The position numbers were made by a program, and so were the translations under genes. Below the pieces are notes generated by a model. The model was not told the origin of the DNA and did not search any database. It saw only the letters and a list, made by a program, of their open reading frames with translations. From contig NZ_KQ948030.1 of the NCBI RefSeq assembly GCF_001513965.1, forward strand, positions 62,001 to 126,000: a stretch of 64,000 nucleotides of DNA, written 5' to 3'. Source of the stretch: Streptomyces cellostaticus. GTDB lineage: Bacteria; Actinomycetota; Actinomycetes; Streptomycetales; Streptomycetaceae. Shown one piece after another: positions 54,157 to 63,048 of this stretch (position 1 is its first letter; each line of letters opens with the position of its first letter).

Positions 54157-56708
54157 GGGGCCTGCCTTTCTGGTTCTGTGCCGGCCTCCCCGACGGGGAG
54201 GGGCACGGGACGTGATCCTGCCGCGCGGAGGCTGAGGACCATGGTGAGTCCGCCGCCCGGCGTGTCCTCGGCGTTCAGGGTGCCTCCCATGGCCTCGGCG
54301 AAGCCGCGGGCGACCGCGAGGCCGAGGCCGACCCCGGCGCCGCGCGGGGCGTCGCCGTAGCGCTGGAAGGGCTCGAAGATACGGTCCTTCGCCTCGTCCG
54401 GGACCCCGGGTCCGCGGTCCACGACGCGTACCTCGACCCGGTCGACCAGGGCGCTGGCGGACACCAGGACGCGCTGCCTGGACGGGCTGTACTTGACGGC
54501 GTTCTCCACCAGGTTGGCCACGGACCGCTCCAGCAGCCCGGGGTCGACCGCGACCATGGGCAGCGTCTCGGGGACGTCCAGCTCGACGCTGTCCTCGGGT
54601 ACGCCGCCCAGGGCCATCGGGACCACCTCGTCCACGTCGATCTCGCGGATCAGCGGGGTGACGGTGCCGGTCTGCAGGCGGGACATGTCGAGGAGGTTGC
54701 CGACGAGGTGGTCGAGCCGGTCGGCGCCCTCCTCGATGCCCTCCAGCAGCTCCGCCTGGTCCTCCTCGGACCAGGCCACGTCGTCGGAGCGCAGCGAGGA
54801 GACCGCGGCCTTGATCGCGGCCAGCGGTGTGCGCAGGTCGTGGCTGACGGCGGCGAGCAGGGCGGTGCGGATGCGGTTGCCCTCGGCGAGCGTGCGGGCC
54901 TGGTCGGCCTCCTCCTGGAGGCGCCGACGGTCCAGGACGACGGCGGCCTGGGCGGCGAATGCGGCGAGCACCCGGCGGTCCTCGGCGGGCAGCACCCGGC
55001 CGGTGAGGGCGAGCGCGATGTGGTCGCCCACCGGTACGTCGACGTCGGCGTCCTCGGGCCGCTCCAGGGGCCGCCCGAAGCCGGCGCGGCCCGCGCAGGT
55101 CCACGGCTCGACGTCGCCCGCGCGCTCCAGCAGGGCCGCCGACTCCATTCCGAAGGTCTCCCGGACCCGCTCCAGCAGCTCCTCCAGGCCGGTCTCGCCG
55201 CGCAGCACGTTCCCGGCGAGGAAGGAGAGGATCTCGGACTCCGCGCGCAGCCGGGCCGCCTGATGGGTGCGGCGGGCCGCCAGGTCCACCACCGACGCGA
55301 CCGAGACGGCGACCCCGAAGAAGATCGCGATGGCGACGATGTTCTTCGGGTCGGCGATGGTCAGCCGGTGCAGGGGCGGGGTGTAGTAGTAGTTCAGCAG
55401 CAGGGAGCCGAAGGCTGCCGAGGCCAGGGCGGGCAGCAGACCGCCGAGCAGGGCCGCCGCGACCGTGACGGCGAGGAACAGCAGCATGTCGTTGGCGAGG
55501 CCGAGGTCGACGGTGTTCAGCAGCACCGCGAAGATCAGCGGACCGGCCAGCCCCACCAGCCAGCCCCAGAGGATCCGGGCCCGGCCGAGCCGCGCGCCCC
55601 GGGCGACGGGCAGCCCGCGGCCCTTGGCGACCTGGCCGTGGGTGACGATGTGGACGTCGAGGTCGGGTCCGGAATCCCGGGCGACCGTGGCGCCGACGCC
55701 GGGCCCGAAGACGTACTGCCAGGCCTTGCGGCGCGAGGAACCCAGCACGATCTGGGTGGCGTTGACGCCGCGCGCGAAGTCGAGCAGCGCGGCCGGTATG
55801 TCGTCGCCCACGACATGGTGGAAGGTGCCGCCGAGGTCCTCCACGAGGGTGCGCTGGACGGCCAGCTCCTTCGGGGAGGCCGAGGTCAGCCCGTCGCTGC
55901 GGGCTATGTAGACCGCGAGCACCTCGCCGCCGGCGCCCTTCTCGGCGAGCCGGGCGGCACGTCGTATCAGGGTGCGTCCCTCGGGGCCGCCGGTCAGGCC
56001 GACGACGATCCGCTCGCGCGAGCCCCAGATCGCCGACACCCGGTGTTCGCTGCGGTACTCGGTCAGGTACTCGTCGACCCGGTCGGCCACCCACAGCAGC
56101 GCCAGCTCGCGCAGGGCGGTGAGGTTGCCGGGCCGGAAGTAGTTGGACAGCGCCGCGTCGACCTTGTCGGGCTGGTAGATGTTGCCGTGCGCCATCCGGC
56201 GGCGCAGCGCCTCGGGCGACATGTCGACCAGCTCGATCTGGTCGGCCCGCCGTACGACCTCGTCGGGCACCGTCTCCCGCTGCCGCACCCCGGTGATCGA
56301 CTCGACCACGTCGCCGAGCGACTCCAGGTGCTGGATGTTGACGGTGGAGACCACGTCGATCCCGGCGGCCAGCAGCTCTTCGACGTCCTGCCAGCGCTTG
56401 GCGTTGCGGGAGCCGGGGATGTTGGTGTGGGCGAGTTCGTCCACGAGGGCGACGGCGGGGGCGCGCCGCAGCACCGCGTCGACGTCCATCTCGCCGAAGG
56501 TGCTGTCCCGGTACTCCAGCTGCCGGCGCGGGACGTGCTCCAGGCCGTGCAGCATGACCTCGGTGCGCGGGCGGCCGTAGTGCTCCACGTACGCCACGAC
56601 GCAGTCGGTGCCCCGCTCGATACGGCGGTGCGCCTCCGACAGCATCGCGTAGGTCTTGCCCACGCCCGGTGCCGCACCGAGGTAGATCCGAAGCTTCCCG
56701 CGTCCCAT
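54153..56708 (-). CDS. kdpD: Sensor kinase KdpD
   Basis: An 851-residue sensor. The N-terminal KdpD domain has Walker A GAAPGVGKT (residues 11-19) and VDELAHTNIPGSRNAKRW, and a USP-like domain follows (RIVVGLTGGPEGRTLIRRAAR). Four membrane helices lie near residues 400-500 and a GAF domain follows. The kinase core has AVSHDLRTPLAAIKAAVSSL with the phosphorylated histidine, NLVENAVKYSP and GVGLGLAVARGF. It senses K+ limitation and osmotic state and phosphorylates KdpE. The ATG at 56708 starts the conserved MGRGKLRIYLG. All motifs are intact. Confidence 0.95.
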   Translation of the reverse strand: MGRGKLRIYLGAAPGVGKTYAMLSEAHRRIERGTDCVVAYVEHYGRPRTEVMLHGLEHVPRRQLEYRDSTFGEMDVDAVLRRAPAVALVDELAHTNIPGSRNAKRWQDVEELLAAGIDVVSTVNIQHLESLGDVVESITGVRQRETVPDEVVRRADQIELVDMSPEALRRRMAHGNIYQPDKVDAALSNYFRPGNLTALRELALLWVADRVDEYLTEYRSEHRVSAIWGSRERIVVGLTGGPEGRTLIRRAARLAEKGAGGEVLAVYIARSDGLTSASPKELAVQRTLVEDLGGTFHHVVGDDIPAALLDFARGVNATQIVLGSSRRKAWQYVFGPGVGATVARDSGPDLDVHIVTHGQVAKGRGLPVARGARLGRARILWGWLVGLAGPLIFAVLLNTVDLGLANDMLLFLAVTVAAALLGGLLPALASAAFGSLLLNYYYTPPLHRLTIADPKNIVAIAIFFGVAVSVASVVDLAARRTHQAARLRAESEILSFLAGNVLRGETGLEELLERVRETFGMESAALLERAGDVEPWTCAGRAGFGRPLERPEDADVDVPVGDHIALALTGRVLPAEDRRVLAAFAAQAAVVLDRRRLQEEADQARTLAEGNRIRTALLAAVSHDLRTPLAAIKAAVSSLRSDDVAWSEEDQAELLEGIEEGADRLDHLVGNLLDMSRLQTGTVTPLIREIDVDEVVPMALGGVPEDSVELDVPETLPMVAVDPGLLERSVANLVENAVKYSPSRQRVLVSASALVDRVEVRVVDRGPGVPDEAKDRIFEPFQRYGDAPRGAGVGLGLAVARGFAEAMGGTLNAEDTPGGGLTMVLSLRAAGSRPVPLPVGEAGTEPERQAP

Positions 56709-56833
56709 GGCCCCATTGTCTTCCGGTCACTGCTGCCCACGCAGCGTCGACCTTACGGCCAGCGATGCGGACAAATCGGACGATGGCCCGGTCAACAGGG
56801 GTCTTTGACGCAACTCTGACGGGCCTGACAGCC

Positions 56834-57407
56834 TCAGCGCCGCACGATCTCGCCGTCACGCAGCTCCAGCACCCGGTCGGCCAGGTCGAGCAGGGTGGCG
56901 TCGTGCGTGGCGACCCAGGCTGTCGTCCGCTCGCTGTGCACGACGACCCGCAGCAGCTCCATGACGGCGTGGCCGGTCTCGGCGTCCAGCCGGCTCGTCG
57001 GCTCGTCGGCGATCAGCAGGGCGGGGCGGTTGGCGAGGGCGCGGGCGATAACGACCCGCTGCTGCCGACCGCCGGACAGCTCGCCCGGCCGCTGGGCCGC
57101 GTCGTCGGCGAGAGCGACGAGGGAGAGCAGCAGGTCGACGCGTTCTTCGCGCTCGCGCGGATCGGTCCGGCGCAGCCGCAGGGGCACGCCGACGTTCTCC
57201 GCGGCGGCGAGGAGGGGGATGAGCCCGAAGGACTGGAAGACGAATCCGATCCGGTCCCGGCGCAGCTGAAGCAGCCCGCGCTCGCCCAGCCCGGCCAGGT
57301 CCCGCCCGTCGACCTCGACCCGTCCCCGGTCGGGGGTGTCGGCGCAGGCTGTGGACGGCGGCGGCGCCGCGCCCGTAGGACCTGTGGACGTCCTCGACGC
57401 GCACCAT
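56834..57407 (-). pseudogene. ABC transporter ATP-binding protein, Walker A deleted and frameshifted
   Basis: The start reads MVRVEDVHRSYGRGAAAVHSL. About 35 codons containing the Walker A motif are then missing, and the sequence resumes in another frame with PDRGRVEVDGRDLAGLGERG. It continues FVFQSFGLIPLLAAAENVGV, the signature SGGRQQRVVIARALANRP, Walker B LLIADEPTSRLD and the H-loop WVATHDATLLDLADRVLELRDGE. Without Walker A it cannot bind ATP. It resembles LolD/MacB-type exporters. No permease gene is adjacent, so the whole system has probably been lost. Confidence 0.82.
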
Positions 57408-57653
57408 GGCACCGGTGACCACCTGACCGCCCCTACAGCCTCCCCCGTCGACCGGGCGCCGGTATCTCCGTGTGCGGCAGCGGCCGAAAGGGGCGCGGGG
57501 CTGTATTGATGTGCGGCTCCGCCGCGTGGGCGCGACCCGTCACACGAGACCTGCACCCGGCAACGGCCGGCCACCTCAACGGCGCGGATCCACGTGAAAC
57601 GGGCCGCGCCTCTCAGAGGCACGGCCCGTGATCCCACTGCTGAACCCAGCGGT
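57408..57653. other. Intergenic region with a dispersed Streptomyces repeat
   Basis: Positions 57495-57545 contain AAAGGGGCGCGGGGCTGTAT then GATGTGCGGCTCCGCCGCGT, a variant of the GGGGCGCGGGG repeat found at 5401-5445 and remembered as common between Streptomyces genes. Downstream, GGGCCGCGCCTCTCAGAGGC followed by ACGGCCC (57600-57627) can fold as the terminator of the DUF3710 gene. No gene is supported. Confidence 0.5.
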
Positions 57654-58415
57654 CTAGCGAACTTCGGTGATCTCCGGTCCCCGCTGCAGCTGGCCCATGC
57701 CGCCGGAGAAGCGCGAGCCCTCCTCCTGCTGGACGCCCTCGGGAACCATCTGGGCGTCGTTCGGCAGCTTCAGGACGATCGGGTCACGGGGCGCCATCGG
57801 GCCCTCGCCGCGGACCACGACCGTGTCCCGGAAGATCTGCTCGAGCAGACCGGCCGCCTGCGGCTGCACCGCGCCCTGGCCGGAGATCACACCACGCAGG
57901 AACCAGCGCGGGCCGTCCACACCGACGAACCGCACGACCTGGAAGCCGCCGGTGCCGTCCGGCAGCTGCACCGGAACCTGGGCGCGCAGCTCCCAGCCCA
58001 GCGGGCCCTCGACCTCGTCGACGATGCCACCCTGCTGGGTGATGCCGCCCGCGATCTCCTCGCGGACCTCGCCCCAGATGCCCTCGTGCTTGGGCGCGGC
58101 GAAGGCCTGGAGCTGGATGGCGCTGTCGCGCAGTACGACGGTCGCCGCGACGATCGCGTCACCGGCGACCTCGACCCTGAGCTCCATGCCGTCGACGCCC
58201 GGCACGAAGAGACCGCCGAGGTCGACACGCCCCTCACCCGGGTCGCGCACCTCCTCGCTGTCCCACGGCCCGTCGGGCCGGGGCCCGGGCTCCAGCCGGA
58301 CGCGGTCACGCCCAGCCTCTTCCTCGTCCGCCTCGGTGTCGACGCTGTCGACGACCTGCTCGGCCTCGCCGGCCGCGTCCTCGGCGGCACCCTTCTTCTT
58401 GCGACGTCCGAACAC
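57654..58415 (-). CDS. DUF3710 family protein
   Basis: A 253-residue soluble protein. The N-terminus is charged (VFGRRKKKGAAEDAAGEAEQ). The core has GPWDSEEV, VDLGGLFVPGVDGMELRVEV, APKHEGIWGEVREEI and LRGVISGQGAV, followed by the closing LPNDAQMVPEG. It matches the actinobacterial DUF3710 family (Rv2696c position). The GTG at 58415 has GGAAGGACAG upstream and lies one base behind the dut stop. Co-expression with dUTPase is conserved, but no activity is known. Confidence 0.88.
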   Translation of the reverse strand: MFGRRKKKGAAEDAAGEAEQVVDSVDTEADEEEAGRDRVRLEPGPRPDGPWDSEEVRDPGEGRVDLGGLFVPGVDGMELRVEVAGDAIVAATVVLRDSAIQLQAFAAPKHEGIWGEVREEIAGGITQQGGIVDEVEGPLGWELRAQVPVQLPDGTGGFQVVRFVGVDGPRWFLRGVISGQGAVQPQAAGLLEQIFRDTVVVRGEGPMAPRDPIVLKLPNDAQMVPEGVQQEEGSRFSGGMGQLQRGPEITEVR

Positions 58416-58416
58416 G

Positions 58417-59052
58417 TCACTGTCCTTCCCGGTCGGATACGACCGAAGCGTATCGATTCCCACCCGTCGTGCCGCCCATGGCGGCAGGACCGCTTGAGCC
58501 GCTTTCGCCGCCCACCGCGGCATGGCCGCCGGTGGACCCGAAGCCCCCTTCGGCCCGCACCGAGCCGGGAAGTTCCGCGACCTCCCGGAAGCGGACCCTC
58601 TCGACCTGCTGGACGACCAGTTGGGCAATCCGGTCGAAGCGCTCGAACCGCACGGCCTCGCGCGGGTCGAGATTCACCACGATCACCTTGATCTCCCCAC
58701 GGTACCCGGCATCAACCGTCCCTGGGGCATTCACGAGCGCGACACCGCAGCGGGCGGCCAGGCCGGAACGCGGGTGCACGAAGGCCGCGTACCCCTCCGG
58801 AAGGGCGATCGACACGCCCGTGGGCAACACCGCCCGCTCACCGGGCTTGAGCTCGCAGGCCTCGGTGGTGCGCAGATCGGCCCCGGCGTCCCCCGGGTGC
58901 TCGTACGCCGGAAGCGGTACGTCCGGGTCTACGCGGCGGAGCAGCACGTTCAGGGGATCGCGGTGCACGGGGCTCGGATGGTGCTCGGTGCTCACGGAGT
59001 CGTCGGCGCCTTCGTGGTTGTGGTCGGGGCTCGCGGGGTTGTCGGCGGTCAC
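58417..59052 (-). CDS. dut: dUTP diphosphatase
   Basis: A 211-residue trimeric dUTPase that hydrolyses dUTP to dUMP and pyrophosphate. All five motifs are present in order: DAGADL, PRSGLA, GTVDAGYRGEI (catalytic Asp and uracil hairpin), RIAQLVV and the P-loop-like GFGSTGG. The start is the GTG at 59052, which overlaps the thioesterase stop (GTGA) and has GAGGTGA upstream; this gives an N-terminal extension of about 25 residues. The ~35-residue Gly/Ser-rich tail after motif 5 is longer than usual. Confidence 0.95.
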   Translation of the reverse strand: MTADNPASPDHNHEGADDSVSTEHHPSPVHRDPLNVLLRRVDPDVPLPAYEHPGDAGADLRTTEACELKPGERAVLPTGVSIALPEGYAAFVHPRSGLAARCGVALVNAPGTVDAGYRGEIKVIVVNLDPREAVRFERFDRIAQLVVQQVERVRFREVAELPGSVRAEGGFGSTGGHAAVGGESGSSGPAAMGGTTGGNRYASVVSDREGQ

Positions 59053-59633
59053 GGGTTCACCTCGAAGGCGCGGGCCCGCCGGATCTGGTCCGGGTCGCTC
59101 ATGGCGGCCTGGATCTCCTCCCGGCGGCCGTGGTCGATGAAGTGGTCGACCTTCACCTCGATGAAGAGGGCGTCGGCACGGACGGCGACGGGCCCGTCGG
59201 GGCCGCCGATGCGCCCGGTGGCGGTGGAGTAGATCTTCCGCCCGGCGACGGCCGTGATCTCGGCCTCCAGGTACAGCGTGGTGCCCACCGGGACCGGCCG
59301 CACGAAGTCGGTCTCGAGCCGTCCGGTGACGGCGATGGTCCGCAGCAGCCAGTTCAGCGAGCCGAGGGTCTCGTCGAGGGCGGTGGCCAGCACTCCGCCG
59401 TGCGCGAGGCCCGGGGCGCCCTGGTGGGCGGGCTGGACGGTGAACTCGGCGGTCAGCGAGACACCCTCACCTGCGCGGGCCTCCAGGAGCAGCCCGTGCG
59501 CCTGCTCGTGGCCGCAACCGAAACACTGTTCGTAGTGGGCACCGAGAAGCTCGCCGGGTGCGGGAGCATCGGGGTGCCGTACCGGCGTCACGGCGTCGGC
59601 GGGAGGCTGAAGAGCTGCGGAACTACCACTCAC
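59049..59633 (-). CDS. PaaI-family thioesterase
   Basis: A 194-residue hotdog-fold thioesterase. The N-terminal part has CFGCGHEQAHGLLLEARAGEG. The catalytic region is GAPGLAHGGVLATALDETLGSLNWL, with the HGG and acidic residue of PaaI-like enzymes, followed by LETDFVRPVPVGTTLYLEAE. It hydrolyses acyl-CoA esters of unknown identity. The GTG at 59633 is preferred because the ATG at 59708 would overlap the divergent DUF3093 gene. It couples by GTGA to dut. Confidence 0.85.
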   Translation of the reverse strand: MSGSSAALQPPADAVTPVRHPDAPAPGELLGAHYEQCFGCGHEQAHGLLLEARAGEGVSLTAEFTVQPAHQGAPGLAHGGVLATALDETLGSLNWLLRTIAVTGRLETDFVRPVPVGTTLYLEAEITAVAGRKIYSTATGRIGGPDGPVAVRADALFIEVKVDHFIDHGRREEIQAAMSDPDQIRRARAFEVNP

Positions 59634-59691
59634 AGCCGCAGACCTTACCCGCGCATCAGCCGTATCCCGATACCGTGCCAAGCTTGGCCCC

Positions 59692-60156
59692 ATGCAGCTC
59701 TCCGCCACCCCCTACGAAGAACGCCTCACCGCCCCCCGCTCGTGGTGGCTGATCAGCTTCCTCGTGGGCGTCTCGTTCGCCCTGATCCTGCTCCCGTTCG
59801 GCACCCTGCCGCTGCTCGGCGGCCTGGTCGGCGGTACGGCCGCGGCCGCGGTGGTGGCCAGCGCCTACGGCTCCCTGCGCATTCGTGTCGTGGGCGACTC
59901 CCTGATCGCGGGCGAGGCGAAGATCCCGGTCTCGGCGCTCGGCGACTCGGAGATCCTGGACCCGGAGGAAGCCCGCGCCTGGCGCACGTACAAGGCCGAC
60001 ACCCGCGCCTTCCTGCTGCTGCGTGCCTACATCCCCAGGGCCCTGCGCGTGGAGGTCACGGACCCGCAGGACCCGACGCCGTACCTGTACCTGTCGACGC
60101 GCGAGCCGGAACGGCTGGCGGCGGCCATCGAGGCGGCGAAGAACCAGCAGGCATAG
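59692..60156 (+). CDS. DUF3093 membrane protein
   Basis: A 154-residue protein beginning MQLSATPYEERLTAPRSWWL. Two adjacent membrane helices (LISFLVGVSFALILLPFG and LLGGLVGGTAAAAVVASAYG) are followed by a cytoplasmic domain: RIRVVGDSLIAGEAKIPVSAL, RAWRTYKADTRAFLLLRAYIPRAL and YLYLSTREPERLAAAI. It is typical of DUF3093 (Rv2698 position), divergent from the thioesterase-dut operon. Function unknown. Confidence 0.88.
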   Translation: MQLSATPYEERLTAPRSWWLISFLVGVSFALILLPFGTLPLLGGLVGGTAAAAVVASAYGSLRIRVVGDSLIAGEAKIPVSALGDSEILDPEEARAWRTYKADTRAFLLLRAYIPRALRVEVTDPQDPTPYLYLSTREPERLAAAIEAAKNQQA

Positions 60157-60171
60157 CCGAGGGCGGGGACG

Positions 60172-61092
60172 TCAGTCCCCCCACTCCTCGGGAGGCTCGG
60201 CCAGTTTCAGTGGCTCTGCGGGCTTCTCCAGAGGCGGCAGTTCCGGCAGTGCTTCCCACGGCACCTGAATCTTCCGCAGGTCCGCGCGAATCCGTGCAGC
60301 GAGTCTCTTGGTGTCGCGGCGGTTCATGACCGCCCCCACCGCTGCGCCCACCATGAACGGCATGAGGTTGGGCAGGTCCCGGACCACCCGCTTCATGATC
60401 TGCTGGCGCAGCTCGCGTTTCATCTGGCCCCCGAGGGCCGTGTTGACCGTCGACGGCTTCATCACGTCGATCCCGCGCTCCCCCGACCAGGAGGACAGAT
60501 ACGCGGTACTGCGGGCCTTCAGGTTCCCCGGCGGCCGTACGCCGTACACCTCGTGCAGCTCGGCAATGAGTTTCAGCTCGATCGCGGCGACCCCGGTGAT
60601 CTCCGCGGCCAGCTCCGTCGGCATGGCCGGCGGCACCGGCAGCATCGCCGCCGCCCCGACCCCGGCCCCGACCGTGGAGGTCGCGCCGGCCGCGCCCGCC
60701 ACCAGCTTGTCGGCGAGCTGCTCGGGCCCCAGGCCCGGGAACTGCCTGCGCAGCGCCGCGAGGTCGCGTACGGGGATACGCGGGGCGATCTCGATGATCC
60801 GGTCCGCGAGGTACGCCAGCCCCGCCCGAGCGCCGCTGCCGCCCTTACGGGCGCCTTCCCGGGCCAGCTGCCAGGCCCTGTCCCGGATCACCGCGGCCCG
60901 TCGCCATGCGACGGGCGCGGCTTGCCGAGCCGACGTCGACAGGCCGCCTGGGCCGGACGCCGGTTCGAGCGAGGCTCCCGCACTGGATGAGCCCCGCTCG
61001 TCGTCACGCGCGCCTTGCGGGCCGCTGGACGGCCCTTTGTCCGCTCCCGGCAGAAGGAAGCGGCGCTTCCGTGGAGGGGTCGAGCCAGTCAC
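60172..61092 (-). CDS. Conserved hypothetical protein with glycine-rich hydrophobic segment
   Basis: A 306-residue protein. The first ~60 residues are Ser/Gly/Pro-rich and probably disordered. The core is helical (REGARKGGSGARAGLAYLADR), and a glycine-rich hydrophobic stretch (GAAGATSTVGAGVGAAAML) follows. Then come ELAAEITGVAAIELKLIAELHEVYG and, near the C-terminus, PNLMPFMVGAAVGAVMNRRDTKRLA. The two hydrophobic stretches could insert in or lie along the membrane, recalling EcsC-like proteins, but no family is assigned. It precedes the DUF4193 stop by 13 bases and is convergent with DUF3093. Confidence 0.7.
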   Translation of the reverse strand: MTGSTPPRKRRFLLPGADKGPSSGPQGARDDERGSSSAGASLEPASGPGGLSTSARQAAPVAWRRAAVIRDRAWQLAREGARKGGSGARAGLAYLADRIIEIAPRIPVRDLAALRRQFPGLGPEQLADKLVAGAAGATSTVGAGVGAAAMLPVPPAMPTELAAEITGVAAIELKLIAELHEVYGVRPPGNLKARSTAYLSSWSGERGIDVMKPSTVNTALGGQMKRELRQQIMKRVVRDLPNLMPFMVGAAVGAVMNRRDTKRLAARIRADLRKIQVPWEALPELPPLEKPAEPLKLAEPPEEWGD

Positions 61093-61105
61093 GGCCGACC
61101 CGTCC

Positions 61106-61402
61106 TCAGTCGCAGTCGCGGCAGATCGGCTGACCGTTCTTCTCTCGGGCCAGCTGGCTGCGGTGATGCACCAGGAAGCAGCTCATGCAGGTGAACTCGT
61201 CCTGCTGCTTGGGCAGCACACGGACGGCCAACTCCTCGTTCGAGAGGTCGGCGCCCGGCAGTTCGAGGCCCTCAGCGGCCTCGAACTCGTCGACGTCCAC
61301 CGCGGAGGTGGACTTGTCGTTCCGGCGAGCCTTCAGCTCTTCGAGGCTGTCCGAGTCAACGTCATCGTCGGTCTTGCGTGGAGTGTCGTAATCGGTTGCC
61401 AT
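61106..61402 (-). CDS. DUF4193 zinc-binding protein
   Basis: A 98-residue acidic protein beginning MATDYDTPRKTDDDVDSDSL. The C-terminal metal site is CMSCFLVHHRSQLAREKNGQ followed by CRDC, a treble-clef or zinc-ribbon arrangement. The family is nearly universal in actinobacteria (Rv2699c position) and often essential-looking, with no known activity. The ATG at 61402 follows GGGGGAGAGCGAC. It is followed on the same strand by the hypothetical gene at 61092. Confidence 0.9.
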   Translation of the reverse strand: MATDYDTPRKTDDDVDSDSLEELKARRNDKSTSAVDVDEFEAAEGLELPGADLSNEELAVRVLPKQQDEFTCMSCFLVHHRSQLAREKNGQPICRDCD

Positions 61403-61442
61403 GTCGCTCTCCCCCTCTGGGTGTCTGCGGTGTCTCCAGCGC

Positions 61443-61795
61443 ACGTAACGCGTGAGAGGCCGGACTTGTGCCCGACCTGAGGCGGAGATTTTGCCTCACA
61501 TCAAGGTCTGTTACTCAATCGACACCCAATCCGATCTCCCAAGAGTGATCGGCTTGGATGGCGGTGAGGACCGTACACGGTTTGAATGTCGCACCTCAAA
61601 GGCGCCTCACCGTGTACTTCCCGTGATCAAGAGCCCTGAAAACCAGGATTTTCCCGGCTTTACGGCTCCTGTCATGATCACGGAGAGTACATGGCTGAAA
61701 ATCCGCCCATGTGATCGATCACACAGGAAAAACCTCACTGGGTGCTCAGAAAATTCCGCGCAAAGCGAACATCCTCCGCGAGTGTCGGATTCTGG
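61443..61795. other. Relatively AT-rich intergenic region
   Basis: About 350 bp between the cutS stop and the DUF4193 start, noticeably lower in GC than its surroundings. It must hold the DUF4193 promoter and any cutS terminator. Inverted repeats are present: GTACACGGT at 61573 with ACCGTGTAC at 61609, and TGATCGATCA near 61712. The reading frames show no recognisable protein. A small RNA is possible but not demonstrated. Confidence 0.4.
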
Positions 61796-63043
61796 TCACA
61801 GCGGCAGGGTGACGCGCATCACCAGGCCGCCGCCCTCGCGGGGCTGCGCAGCGATGTGGCCGCCGTGCGCGCGGGCCACGGACCGGACGATGGACAGGCC
61901 CAGGCCCACGCCCTTGTCGCTGCCCGTACGCTCCGTACGCAGCCGTCTGAAGGGCTCGAAGAGGTTGTCGATCTCGTACGCCGGCACGACCGGCCCGGTG
62001 TTCGAAACGGTGAGCACCGCCTGCTGGTGCTCGACCTCCGTGGTGACCTCTACCCAGCCGTCCTCGGGAACGTTGTAGCGCACCGCGTTCTGGAGGAGGT
62101 TCAGCGCGATCCGCTCCAGCAGCACTCCGTTGCCCTGCACCACGGCGGGCTTGCGCTCACCGCGGATCTTGACGCCCTTGGCCTCGGCCTCGGCATGCAC
62201 CTGGTCGATGGCCTGGGTGGCCACCTCGGCCAGGTCGACCGGTTTGCGCTCGACGATCTGGTTGTCGCTGCGGGCGAGCAGCAGCAGGCCCTCGACGAGC
62301 TGCTCGCTGCGCTCGTTGGTGGCCAGCAGCGTCTTGCCGAGCTGTTGCAGCTCCACCGGCGCGTTCGGGTCGGACAGGTGTACTTCCAGGAGCGTGCGGT
62401 TGATCGCGAGCGGCGTGCGCAGCTCGTGGGAGGCGTTGCCGACGAAGCGCTGCTGGGCCGTGAAGGCCCGCTCCAGCCGCTCCAGCATGTCGTCGAAGGT
62501 GTCCGCCAGCTCCTTCAGCTCGTCGTCCGGTCCGTCCAGCTCGATCCGGCGGGACAGGTCCGAGCCGGCCACCTGGCGGGCGGTGCGGGTGATCCGGCCG
62601 AGCGGGGACAGCACGCGGCCCGCCATCGCGTAGCCGAACGCGAAGGCGATCACGGCGAGGCCCAGCAGGGCCAGCAGCGAGCGGCTGAGCAGGTCGTCCA
62701 GGGCCGCTTGGCGCTGCTGGTCGACGCAGTGGCTGATCGCGTCGTTGAAGTCCGCGAGCGGCAGGCTGGTCGTGTTGATCGCGGGGCAGTTGTCGCTGGA
62801 GACCTTGAGCCCCTGGAAGCTGACGATCTTGAACAGCGGCTGGTTGCCCGTGCTGATCGCCTGTGCGGCCAGCAGATAGATGATCGACAGCAGCAGGATG
62901 CCTGCGATCAGGAACATGCCGCCGTACAGCAGCGTGAGCCGTATCCGGATGGTCGGGCGCAGCCACGGGAAGGGGGGCTGCGGCCTGCGGGGGTCCCAGG
63001 TGGGTTTCGGGGGCGCCTGAGGCGGCGCGGGGGTCGCGGCCAC
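61796..63043 (-). CDS. cutS: Sensor histidine kinase CutS
   Basis: A 415-residue sensor kinase. A proline-rich cytoplasmic tail leads to the first membrane helix (residues about 36-60). An extracytoplasmic domain of about 55 residues contains two cysteines, Cys86 and Cys106. The second helix (about 121-143) and a HAMP domain follow. The kinase core has NASHELRTPLAINRT with His206, the N-box NLLQNAVRYN and GVGLGLSIVRSVARAHGG. The paired cysteines are the reported CutS signature linked to sensing secreted-protein folding or redox. The GTG at 63043 lies five bases behind cutR. Confidence 0.92.
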   Translation of the reverse strand: MAATPAPPQAPPKPTWDPRRPQPPFPWLRPTIRIRLTLLYGGMFLIAGILLLSIIYLLAAQAISTGNQPLFKIVSFQGLKVSSDNCPAINTTSLPLADFNDAISHCVDQQRQAALDDLLSRSLLALLGLAVIAFAFGYAMAGRVLSPLGRITRTARQVAGSDLSRRIELDGPDDELKELADTFDDMLERLERAFTAQQRFVGNASHELRTPLAINRTLLEVHLSDPNAPVELQQLGKTLLATNERSEQLVEGLLLLARSDNQIVERKPVDLAEVATQAIDQVHAEAEAKGVKIRGERKPAVVQGNGVLLERIALNLLQNAVRYNVPEDGWVEVTTEVEHQQAVLTVSNTGPVVPAYEIDNLFEPFRRLRTERTGSDKGVGLGLSIVRSVARAHGGHIAAQPREGGGLVMRVTLPL

Positions 63044-63048
63044 GGGGA

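Noticed and set aside
59634..59708. Longer start of the PaaI-type thioesterase
   Set aside because: It would overlap the divergent DUF3093 gene and add a non-conserved tail; the GTG at 59633 is sufficient.
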